A stretch of 54,324 bases of DNA from an uncultured Bacteroidales bacterium (GTDB taxonomy: Bacteria; Bacteroidota; Bacteroidia; Bacteroidales; UBA932), in contig CAMYWP010000002.1 of the NCBI GenBank assembly GCA_947302825.1, positions 1-54,324 of the forward strand. The letters run 5' to 3'. Of this stretch, positions 26,514 through 34,254 are shown piece by piece. Under the pieces are notes generated by a model that did not search any database, was not told the DNA's origin, and saw nothing but the letters and a program-made list of their open reading frames with translations. A program made the translations under genes and the position numbers. Numbering within the stretch: the first letter of the stretch is position 1; each line of letters opens with the position of its first letter.

Positions 26514-28550
26514 ATGAAACCGTGCAAGTTGTTCTATGTGGCGGCGGTGAGCCTCTCCCTTTTCTCCTGCGCGCAGAAGGAAGGAATGGAGTTGAATCCT
26601 CCGACTCTGGCCCCCATCGTCCGTTTGGGAGAAGAGGTTCTTCCCAACGCCGTGATGGTGAAAATGAGTACTCCGCTGGACGCCACGCAGCTGCAGGCCC
26701 TGGAAAAAGAACAGGGCGTAACGTTGCAGAAAGTATTCACCTCCACTCCCGGAAAAGAGGAACTGGAACGCCAGTTCGGCCTGGACCGATGGTATGAAGC
26801 CCTCCTTCCGGAGACCAAGGGCGCCGATGATGCCGTGCGGCAACTGGCCGCCCTCCCCGGCGTGGAGCTGGTGGAATATGAGTCTGTAGCCCAAAAGGAT
26901 TGGGACGGAACGGTCTATTCCGGTCCCGATAGTGCCACCAAGGCTGAGAACCCGTCGTTCAACGACCCTTACCTGTCTTATCAATGGCATTACAAGAACA
27001 CCGGAAAAGCTTCCGTTTCCAAGACGGCGAAGGCCGGAGCCGATGTAAACGTGTCCGACGTTTGGGCCAACCTGTGCACAGGAGACCCGGACATCATTGT
27101 GGCCGTGGTGGACGAGGGCGTGAAATACTCCCATCCGGATCTGGCCGACAACATGTGGACGAATACCGGTGAAATCCCCGGCAACGGCATAGACGACGAT
27201 AATAACGGCTACATTGACGATGTGCACGGATTCAATTTCGTGACAAAAGGGCCTGTTTCCTGGGATGTGGTTGATTCAAGCGGCGAAGGGGATTCCGGTC
27301 ACGGAACCCACTGTGCCGGAACCATTGCGGCCGTGAACAACAACGGAAAGGGTGTGGCCGGTATTGCCGGAGGTTCCGGAAACAAAGACGGCTGCCGCAT
27401 CATGAGTTGTCAGATTTTCTCAGGCAAAGGCGGCGGCAGTGTAAAAATAGTGACCAATGCCATTAAGTATGCGGCCGATATGGGCGCATCCATCATCTCC
27501 TGTTCGTTCGGCTACAGCGTGGCTTTCTCCTCCGACGACAATTATATAAAGCAGCAGGGTTCGGCCGAGATTGATGCCATCCACTATTTTGAGGCGTCCT
27601 GCAACAATCCCGTCCTGGATGGCAATATCGCCATTTTTGCAGCGGGTAACGAGAACCACAACTACGCCCATTATCCGGGAGCGTTCTACGATATCATCAG
27701 CGTATCGGCTTTCGGCCCGGACGGCCTGCCCACGTATTACACCAATTACGGGCCCGGTTGCAATATATCGGCCCCCGGCGGCGAAGCCTATCATCGGGTG
27801 AATCTCTGGGACTCCATGGTGCTGAGCACCTTGCCTTCAGAGCTTCCTGAGCTTGGCATCGACGGGGCGTACAATAAAGGTTTGGACTATGGCTATATGC
27901 AGGGAACCTCCATGGCCTGTCCGCATGTGAGCGGCGTGGTGGCCCTGGGAATGTCCTATGCCAAGAAACTGGGCAAACACTTCACCCGCGATGAATTCAA
28001 ACGGATGATTCTGGCCAGCGTGAACGACATTGACCAGCGCATCGGCAGCATCAGCGAAAAAACCTATGCCTATGGCAGAGGAGCCCTGGCTATGGCCCCT
28101 TACTATCATCAGATGGGAACCGGCGCCATTGATGCCTGGCGCCTGATGATGCACATCGAAGGGCTCCCCACGCTCACTTCTACCCTTGGCAAGCAGCAGT
28201 GGATAGACCTTACTTCCATCTTTGGAACGGCTTCCACCAGCCTCACCTACCTGAGTGTGGAAGTTCCTGCCGCTACGGCTTCGTCCCTGGGACTGGAGAA
28301 AATTACCCCTACGAATACCGAAAAATATCCGGCCGTAGTGGATGGAAACGGCTACGCCTACGTACAGTTCGGCCGCTTGTATATCCACCCCACCAAGATT
28401 GGATCGGGCACCCTCACCATCTCTGCCGTAGGCGGCGGTGACCATGTAGGCGGTGGATCGAATCCCCCCGGAGGTATGACCCTTACACAGACAGTTTCCC
28501 TCATCGCCCGTGACACGGACGGTGGCAACGGTACAGGAGGATGGTTATGA
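26514..28550 (+). CDS. Subtilisin-like (S8) serine protease lipoprotein
   Basis: A 678-residue lipoprotein (lipobox LFSC, Cys19), so it is anchored to the membrane and probably surface-exposed. Residues about 40-130 look like an inhibitor-I9-type propeptide (PNAVMVKMSTPLDATQLQAL). The catalytic triad is complete: D200 in VAVVDEGV, H266 in GHGTHCAGT and S466 in GTSMACPH, with the oxyanion asparagine in AAGNENH (N379). Calcium-site-like runs (IDDDNNGYIDDVHGFN) are present. The C-terminal 130 residues form a beta domain ending in a glycine-rich tail. It lies directly after the SusCD lipoprotein operon, which suggests it makes peptides for import. Its stop codon overlaps the next gene's start (ATGA). 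Confidence 0.93.
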   Translation: MKPCKLFYVAAVSLSLFSCAQKEGMELNPPTLAPIVRLGEEVLPNAVMVKMSTPLDATQLQALEKEQGVTLQKVFTSTPGKEELERQFGLDRWYEALLPETKGADDAVRQLAALPGVELVEYESVAQKDWDGTVYSGPDSATKAENPSFNDPYLSYQWHYKNTGKASVSKTAKAGADVNVSDVWANLCTGDPDIIVAVVDEGVKYSHPDLADNMWTNTGEIPGNGIDDDNNGYIDDVHGFNFVTKGPVSWDVVDSSGEGDSGHGTHCAGTIAAVNNNGKGVAGIAGGSGNKDGCRIMSCQIFSGKGGGSVKIVTNAIKYAADMGASIISCSFGYSVAFSSDDNYIKQQGSAEIDAIHYFEASCNNPVLDGNIAIFAAGNENHNYAHYPGAFYDIISVSAFGPDGLPTYYTNYGPGCNISAPGGEAYHRVNLWDSMVLSTLPSELPELGIDGAYNKGLDYGYMQGTSMACPHVSGVVALGMSYAKKLGKHFTRDEFKRMILASVNDIDQRIGSISEKTYAYGRGALAMAPYYHQMGTGAIDAWRLMMHIEGLPTLTSTLGKQQWIDLTSIFGTASTSLTYLSVEVPAATASSLGLEKITPTNTEKYPAVVDGNGYAYVQFGRLYIHPTKIGSGTLTISAVGGGDHVGGGSNPPGGMTLTQTVSLIARDTDGGNGTGGWL

Positions 28551-28993
28551 TGAAGCAATTAGTACTATTTCTGGCAGCAGGGATGCTGCTGCTTGGCGGC
28601 TGCAACAAACAACCCGAACCGGGTGGCGGTGGAGACAGCGGCGGTGGCGGCGGTGAAGTGGCCGTGAGCGTGGAAGGCATCTGGGAACTCACCAGCGTTA
28701 CCACCAAGGCATCCGTTGGCGGTGTGGACGTAAGTGTTTACATCACATTCGGTTCCGGCCAGTTTACCCTGTATCAGAAGATAGGTGAAGGCCGATATAC
28801 ACAATTTACCGGCACTTATTCCCTGGTCAAGAATACCCTCTCGGGAAAATATTCCACGGATAAAGCCTGGGGCCCGTATACGGTGTCCGGGAGCGGGACC
28901 AGTCTGACGCTTACCACGGCAGGCGGCAAGGAGGCCGATACTTATAAGAAGATCGGCTCCATCCCCTCTTCGGTTTTGGAGAACCTGTATTAA
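28547..28993 (+). CDS. Small lipocalin-like lipoprotein
   Basis: A 148-residue lipoprotein (lipobox LLGGC) followed by a glycine-rich linker and a beta-strand domain (VEGIWELTSVTTKASVGG, FTGTYSLVKNTLSGKYS, YTVSGSGTSLTLTTAGGKEADTYKKI) of the type seen in Bacteroidetes lipocalin-like families. The start is set by an unusually good Shine-Dalgarno (AGGAGG, 28535-28540) and by the ATGA overlap with the protease stop; such ribosome-binding sites are rare in this phylum. An ATG six bases upstream is also in frame but too close to the AGGAGG. It may bind a small ligand or act as a protease partner; neither is shown by sequence. Confidence 0.75.
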   Translation: MMKQLVLFLAAGMLLLGGCNKQPEPGGGGDSGGGGGEVAVSVEGIWELTSVTTKASVGGVDVSVYITFGSGQFTLYQKIGEGRYTQFTGTYSLVKNTLSGKYSTDKAWGPYTVSGSGTSLTLTTAGGKEADTYKKIGSIPSSVLENLY

Positions 28994-28995
28994 CA

Positions 28996-30321
28996 GTGCG
29001 TTTTCTTCCCGTCATCTGCGGGGCCCTGCTGGCCCTTTCCTGCGTCCGGCCTGTCTTCACCGACAGTGCCGGATTTCCTCCTGTGGTGCCGGATTACATA
29101 GGAGTGACCGTGCCGGAAGGGATGGCGGAAATATCCTTTGAAATGGCCGACGGCCGGCCTTTTAAGATAGAGAAGACGCAATCTGGGGACACCTTGTTTT
29201 ATCAGGTCCGTGCCTGGGATAAAAAGACAGGGAAGGGTGTAAGATATGCCCCCTTCCCCGTCTACGTATCCCACGATCCCATCGACCCCTATCTGGCCTA
29301 TCGGCTCATAGAGCCCGGCTATGAGGGCTGGAAGGAAATGGGGCTGTATACCCGGGAACTGGCCACTTACCGGGAGCATGCTATCGTGACCAACGATGCC
29401 GTGAATGGGGGCTGTGTGAACTGCCATAACTTCCCGGGCGGAGACCCTTCCCGCATGGTCTTCCATGCCCGCGGAGCGGGTGGCGGAACGGTTTTCCGCA
29501 CGGGGAACGAACTGAAACTGATTAATTTGACAACGGTGGGGCCGCACAAGCAGGGTACCTATCCTGCCTGGCATCCTTCGGGGCGCTATCTGGCCTTTTC
29601 TTCCAATTCCACCCAGCAGAGTTTCCCTATCCACGGCAGCCAGCAGGTAGAGGTGTACGACCATTTCTCGGACATCATCCTGATGGACCTGCAGACGGAT
29701 TCCGTGACGGCATACCCTTGTCTGGCCGAAGGTTCCCGCATGGAAACCTTCCCCGCCTGGGCGCCGGATGGAAAGAGCCTGTATTATTGCGTGGCCGACA
29801 GCACCGCCAGGGTGGTGGAAAACCGGGGTCGGATTCATTATGAGCTGGAGGCCATCGACTTCCGGGACGGGCAGTTTGTGGGCGAACCCCGGACGGTTTT
29901 TGCCAGTGACAGTCTTTCCGTATCCTTCCCGCGAGTGAACGGGAAATGGATGCTTTTCACAGGATCGGCCTATGGTACCTTCCCCATCTGGCACAAGGAG
30001 GCCGATTTATATCTGATGGACATGGAGACTGGGCAGGTGGAAGCGGCATCGGCCCTGAACAGCGACGATACGGACAGCTATCACAGCTGGTCATCGAACG
30101 GCCGATGGGTGGTCTTCAGCAGTCGGCGTCTGGACGGCCGTTATACGCGGTTGTACCTGGCCCATTTCGATGGCGAGGGGCATTTCGGAAAGCCTTTCCT
30201 GCTGCCGCAGAAGCGCTATGAGCACAATGTGCTCCGGCTCAAGTCTTACAACGTTCCCGAGTTCGTGCAGGGGGATCCCGGCACCCTCAATAAGGAAGTT
30301 TCCCAACTCTTTGGCCGATGA
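28996..30321 (+). CDS. TolB-like beta-propeller lipoprotein with CXXCH haem motif
   Basis: A 441-residue protein with a lipoprotein-like signal (LLALSC, Cys16) and a GTG start two bases after the preceding stop. PD40/TolB-type propeller repeats are visible (YPAWHPSGRYLAFSSNS, FPAWAPDGKSLYYCVADS, SYHSWSSNGRWVVFSSRRLDGRYTRLY). Ahead of the propeller, GGCVNCHNF (C140, C143, H144) is a perfect c-type haem attachment motif. This predicts a periplasmic or surface haem protein instead of a plain TolB homolog. The C-terminus overlaps the next gene by 4 bases (ATGA). The family recurs beside DUF6057 proteins in Bacteroidales; its function is unknown. Electron transfer or redox sensing is inferred from the haem site only. 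Confidence 0.75.
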   Translation: MRFLPVICGALLALSCVRPVFTDSAGFPPVVPDYIGVTVPEGMAEISFEMADGRPFKIEKTQSGDTLFYQVRAWDKKTGKGVRYAPFPVYVSHDPIDPYLAYRLIEPGYEGWKEMGLYTRELATYREHAIVTNDAVNGGCVNCHNFPGGDPSRMVFHARGAGGGTVFRTGNELKLINLTTVGPHKQGTYPAWHPSGRYLAFSSNSTQQSFPIHGSQQVEVYDHFSDIILMDLQTDSVTAYPCLAEGSRMETFPAWAPDGKSLYYCVADSTARVVENRGRIHYELEAIDFRDGQFVGEPRTVFASDSLSVSFPRVNGKWMLFTGSAYGTFPIWHKEADLYLMDMETGQVEAASALNSDDTDSYHSWSSNGRWVVFSSRRLDGRYTRLYLAHFDGEGHFGKPFLLPQKRYEHNVLRLKSYNVPEFVQGDPGTLNKEVSQLFGR

Positions 30322-31481
30322 AAAAGTGGATCCTGCCCCTGGTGCTGTTCGCGGCCGTTTTTCTGGTGAGCTGGCTATGCCAGCCCTATACCCTCATCTG
30401 TCAGGAGTATGAGGGCCTGTTCCTGAACACCCCCGATGCCTGGACGCGGGCTTTTGCCCAGCCCTGGCCGCTCTCGGGGATTGTGTCCGATTTCCTCATC
30501 CAGTTTTACCGCGATCCTGTCTATGGCGCGCTCATTTGTGCAGCCCTGGTGGTGTTGGCGTTCCTGCTGTGCCGGGGAATTCTGCGCCGGACGGGGTTGT
30601 TGACGGAGGGACTTCCGGCCCTGCTGGCCGTCATTCTATGGGTGTTTCTGGCCAAAGCATCGGCCCCGAAGGTGGCTATTTCGGTGGTGCTATTGCTTTT
30701 TGCCGCTTGGTTGCTTTCGCTCCTGTTACCCCGGCCTAAAAAGACTTTTGCCTGGAAAGGAGACCTTCCGCTGGCCCTTGTGCCAGTTCTGGTGGTTGCC
30801 TGGGTCATTGTCCGGAATCCGGCCGTACAGCGCACCGAACGTTTTTCCCGCGTGAAGATAGATGCCCTGTACGGGGTATGGGACGATCTCCTGAAAACCG
30901 TTCCGCCTTCCGTGGCGCAGGAGGATCCTGAACTCACGCCTTTCGCCCTGCTGGCGCTTTCGGGGAAAGAACAGCTGAACGAGCGGATTATGAGTTACCC
31001 CGTCTACGAGGAAAACGACCTGGATATGGTCTACTACGACGGTCCCCGGGAATACTATACCAGCCTGCTTTTCAAGGCTTGCCTGTACCAGTATCTGGGC
31101 TGCTATAACGAGGCCATTCACAATTATTACCAGTGGGCTACGCAGCAGGAGAAAGGCACCAGTTTCATTGTGCTTCGGCGCATGGTGGAACTCTACTACC
31201 TGCAGGGAAATTATACCCTAATGGAAAAATACTGCCGCATCCTGGACCATTCGCTGATGAACGGGGCCTATGTGCGTCATTTCCGGGCACAGGCGGCAAA
31301 AGGTGAGCTGCAGGAGCCAACACCGCCCGCCGAGAGGGCGGCCATTCCGGTGATCAGCCACGACCCTCTGTACAATCTCATCTTATTGCAGAAAAACGGT
31401 TTCGATACGCCGATGCTCCGGGACCGTCTTCCCATTACCCTCCTGCTTAGAAAAGAAGAGCGGGAGTCTATTCAACCGTAA
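30318..31481 (+). CDS. DUF6057-like integral membrane protein
   Basis: A 387-residue protein with four or five hydrophobic helices in the first half (about residues 5-20, 70-90, 98-115, 118-136 and 150-166) and a soluble C-terminal half. That half is helical and TPR-like (YYTSLLFKACLYQYLGCYNEAIHNYYQWA, LRRMVELYYLQGNYTLMEKYCRILD). The pattern fits DUF6057 family proteins of Bacteroidales. Its start overlaps the stop of the haem beta-propeller gene, indicating tight coupling, so the pair probably works together. The 3' end converges on and overlaps the neighbouring leftward gene by 14 bases, so there is no room for a separate terminator. Confidence 0.7.
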   Translation: MKKWILPLVLFAAVFLVSWLCQPYTLICQEYEGLFLNTPDAWTRAFAQPWPLSGIVSDFLIQFYRDPVYGALICAALVVLAFLLCRGILRRTGLLTEGLPALLAVILWVFLAKASAPKVAISVVLLLFAAWLLSLLLPRPKKTFAWKGDLPLALVPVLVVAWVIVRNPAVQRTERFSRVKIDALYGVWDDLLKTVPPSVAQEDPELTPFALLALSGKEQLNERIMSYPVYEENDLDMVYYDGPREYYTSLLFKACLYQYLGCYNEAIHNYYQWATQQEKGTSFIVLRRMVELYYLQGNYTLMEKYCRILDHSLMNGAYVRHFRAQAAKGELQEPTPPAERAAIPVISHDPLYNLILLQKNGFDTPMLRDRLPITLLLRKEERESIQP

Positions 31482-33111
31482 AGCTATACTCGGCGCGGAC
31501 GGGTTTTCCATCGGCCGTCCATCCTTCCACCACGGCGCGGAACGTGCCGCTGTAGGTGGGCATGCGCAGGTGGATGAGCGCCTGGTTTCCTTCGGCGATC
31601 TCCAGTGCCGGATGCCAGTAAAGCAGCTGCCGCCGGTCGTTTTCCGTTCCTTCGGCCAGGGTGCCGGGATAGGCGATGGGGTAAGAAACGCCCTTGAAGT
31701 CCACCACACGCACGTTTTCGGGGAATTTGAGCGCCGTCACGTAATTGCGCTTGGTCACGAAATTCACCACGCCGTTGTAGGAAATACCGCCCATGGCTAC
31801 GGGCTGGCGATAGATGTCGATGTCTTCCAACAACATGGCATCAAACTTCTCCAGCAGACCGTGATCGGTGATCACTACGCCGTCCATCAGCACCAGGATG
31901 TTGTCCTGCACATATCGGCGGGAAGAAGAGCTGTCGGTGGTGAACATACGGATGCGCCAGCGGCCATCGCGGCGCACATACTGGATTTCGTGGGCGAATT
32001 CGATGCAGATTTCCCGGATGGTGGGGAAGCGGTTGTAGTCGTCCAGATGGTAATGGACAACGGGGGATCCGGAAAACAGCTGTCCTTCCCGTTTGGGCAG
32101 GAAGCGCACCAGCGTGTCCATGGGCTGGGCCTGTTGGGCCTGCAGGGATGCTTTCCGCTCCACCAGGGCGCTGCGCTGGGCCGGGCTCAGGATCAGCGCC
32201 GGCAACTCCCCTGCTTCCGGATGGGTGAAGGGACCGGCCAGGCTGATGTGGCAGGAATGTCCCTGCATGGACACCACTTCGCACACCAGTTCCCGGTCTC
32301 CGTAGATGTTGTCGGTGAAAAAGAGGATGCGCCCTTCGGCATCGCTCCGGCCGATATAGACATTGGAAGGGTCGCCGGCGGCCGAAAGGAAAGCGGTGAT
32401 TTCATCCTCTTCCTTCTTGACATTCTGTCCCAGGCCTTCCACATTGGCCTGGATGATTTCGCCTTCATACTCACCCGTGCGTTTGCCGGGAGCGGCCGGC
32501 TGGCCGTCCAGGAAGGCGGCCAGGCTCTTTCCATCGGCGGGAGCCAGGGCATCGTCGTGAAAGACGCTCACCGACACGTCCAGCTTCTGCAGCGGGGCGC
32601 TCAAAAGCAGCGTAGCTTCCTTTCCCGGAGCCAGACGGGCCGGGAGGGACAGACTGATATCCCCGGTCACGCTGTCCGGGGCGCCGGCCACGGCCTTGTA
32701 ATCCTTTTCAGGAACCAGCTGCACGCCACCGTTAACCCGGGCCGTGGAGCCCGTGTTGAAAACGGAAAGGATGCGGGAGCCTTCCGGGCAAGCCTGGCTG
32801 CGGGCCGTATAGGCCACCAGGCGATAGGTTCCGGTGGGTGTTTGGGACGGGATGCGGAAACTGCCCGCTCCGCGTCCGTTGAACAGGCCTATTTTGGCTT
32901 CTGCGGCCGTTCCGTCTCCCGAGATGAGCTCCAGGTAGGAAACGGCGCTGTAGCCGTTTTGGAGGCCTTCATCGTCCACGCAGAAGAGGGAGCAGAAGAC
33001 AAGGTCGCCGGCCAGATAGGTGTTGCGGTCGGTGGCCACATAGATATGGTCCTGCGCCCTGCCGGGAAAAGCCAGCAGCAGAAACAGCAGAAATGCAAAT
33101 ACTTTTCTCAT
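31468..33111 (-). CDS. Secreted MG2-like protein with an isolated TonB plug-like segment
   Basis: A 547-residue exported protein (signal peptide to FPGRAQ). The N-terminal ~115 residues (IYVATDRNTYLAGDLVFCSLF, then GAGSFRIPSQTPTGTYRLVAYT) match a macroglobulin-like MG2 beta domain. Residues about 397-465 read like the plug of a TonB receptor without a barrel: DNILVLMDGVVITDHG, EDIDIYRQP, GGISYNGVVNFVTKRN. The C-terminus returns to beta structure. It is the last gene of an operon with a DUF4249 lipoprotein and a full TonB receptor, an arrangement repeated in Bacteroidetes with unknown substrate. The plug-like part may contact the receptor or occupy a barrel. No enzyme motif is present. Confidence 0.65.
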   Translation of the reverse strand: MRKVFAFLLFLLLAFPGRAQDHIYVATDRNTYLAGDLVFCSLFCVDDEGLQNGYSAVSYLELISGDGTAAEAKIGLFNGRGAGSFRIPSQTPTGTYRLVAYTARSQACPEGSRILSVFNTGSTARVNGGVQLVPEKDYKAVAGAPDSVTGDISLSLPARLAPGKEATLLLSAPLQKLDVSVSVFHDDALAPADGKSLAAFLDGQPAAPGKRTGEYEGEIIQANVEGLGQNVKKEEDEITAFLSAAGDPSNVYIGRSDAEGRILFFTDNIYGDRELVCEVVSMQGHSCHISLAGPFTHPEAGELPALILSPAQRSALVERKASLQAQQAQPMDTLVRFLPKREGQLFSGSPVVHYHLDDYNRFPTIREICIEFAHEIQYVRRDGRWRIRMFTTDSSSSRRYVQDNILVLMDGVVITDHGLLEKFDAMLLEDIDIYRQPVAMGGISYNGVVNFVTKRNYVTALKFPENVRVVDFKGVSYPIAYPGTLAEGTENDRRQLLYWHPALEIAEGNQALIHLRMPTYSGTFRAVVEGWTADGKPVRAEYSFTVE

Positions 33112-33114
33112 GGC

Positions 33115-34254
33115 TTAATCCTCCCAGTATGACGGCCTTTCCTGCGTACCCCCCGCCTCGATGCAGTTGATACAGCGGTGGGGAACCCAGCCGATATCTT
33201 CCCCGTCCTCAAAATTGACCAGGGTGGCGGGCCGGTAATTGTTTGTAAAATAGAACCATTGAAAATCGGCCGGGGCCACTTTTTCATAGCTTACGCTGGG
33301 CGGCCTGGAAATGAGGTACTTGTAACTGTTCAAGAAGACACGCTTCTGGGCCACCCGTCCGGCCAGGACCATGCCCATCACCGGCAGTTCCGGGTCGCTT
33401 TCACAGCTCAGGTTGCCCGTGAGGGCGCCCGGGTCCGGCGAGAAAAGGTCTCCCCCTATATCGGAAATCTCCTGGGTTTGCCGATTGTACTCAAACGCTT
33501 CCTTGGAAAGGGCAAAGGCCTTGACCAGAATGGAATAGCGCTTGTGGTTGCGGCCGTCGGTGCGGAGGAAACTGCGCACGGGAAGTCCCTTGATGGGACC
33601 CTCGTTCAGAGATGTGTAGTCGAACAGCGTTACCTGGGCGGGGCTGTAGGTTCTCCAGCACCAGTAATAGGGGTACATCTCCTGGCTTTCGGCATAGCTG
33701 CCATAGGCCCACGTCCGGGGATTGATATAGTAGTCGGGATAAATATCGGAGTGGAATTCCCAGGTCTCTTCAAAGAGGAAGCCGATATAGCCCGTATTGT
33801 TCAGTCCGGGATTCAGGTCCACGGTCACGTAAACGTTATAGTCGTCCACGTTGAAGTTGACGGCGTCGATGGTGGGCGCCGGGTCCGGGGTGAGCCAGTC
33901 GGAGGTATAGGTTTGCCCGTCCACCTCCACTACAGCGCGGAAGGTACTGGGCTGGGAAGAAGCGTTCAGGAATTGGGTGCCGTAAATGTTGAAGACGCTG
34001 CCTCCGGACTCCATGGCCGGGTAGGTATTTCCCAGATCGTCCTCAATCCAGGCCTTTCCATTGGGCCAGGCCGAGAGATTGTCGCTGTTGATGGGCGTAA
34101 GATAGCCCAGGCGGACAGTGCTGATTCCGCCGATGAGGATACGCCCGTCCACCACCACGGTCTTCTCTGTCTCGGCGGGGAGTTCCGGGTCGAACGGATA
34201 GATGCAGGAAGCCACGCAGGCCGCTGCCAGGAGAGTGAGAATCCGCTTTTTCAT
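33115..34254 (-). CDS. DUF4249-family lipoprotein
   Basis: A 379-residue lipoprotein (AACVASC, Cys16) of the DUF4249 family. Typical early features are present: CIYPFDPELPAETEKTVVVDG, then a beta sandwich-like domain with IEDDLGNTYP and TFRAVVEVDGQTYTSDWLTP. The C-terminal part has CINCIEAGGT with two cysteines that could pair or bind metal. DUF4249 lipoproteins are regularly encoded directly after a TonB-dependent receptor and are thought to be its surface partner in place of SusD. The gene overlaps the receptor gene by one base at its start and is 3 bases from the next gene, so the three are one operon. Confidence 0.85.
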   Translation of the reverse strand: MKKRILTLLAAACVASCIYPFDPELPAETEKTVVVDGRILIGGISTVRLGYLTPINSDNLSAWPNGKAWIEDDLGNTYPAMESGGSVFNIYGTQFLNASSQPSTFRAVVEVDGQTYTSDWLTPDPAPTIDAVNFNVDDYNVYVTVDLNPGLNNTGYIGFLFEETWEFHSDIYPDYYINPRTWAYGSYAESQEMYPYYWCWRTYSPAQVTLFDYTSLNEGPIKGLPVRSFLRTDGRNHKRYSILVKAFALSKEAFEYNRQTQEISDIGGDLFSPDPGALTGNLSCESDPELPVMGMVLAGRVAQKRVFLNSYKYLISRPPSVSYEKVAPADFQWFYFTNNYRPATLVNFEDGEDIGWVPHRCINCIEAGGTQERPSYWED

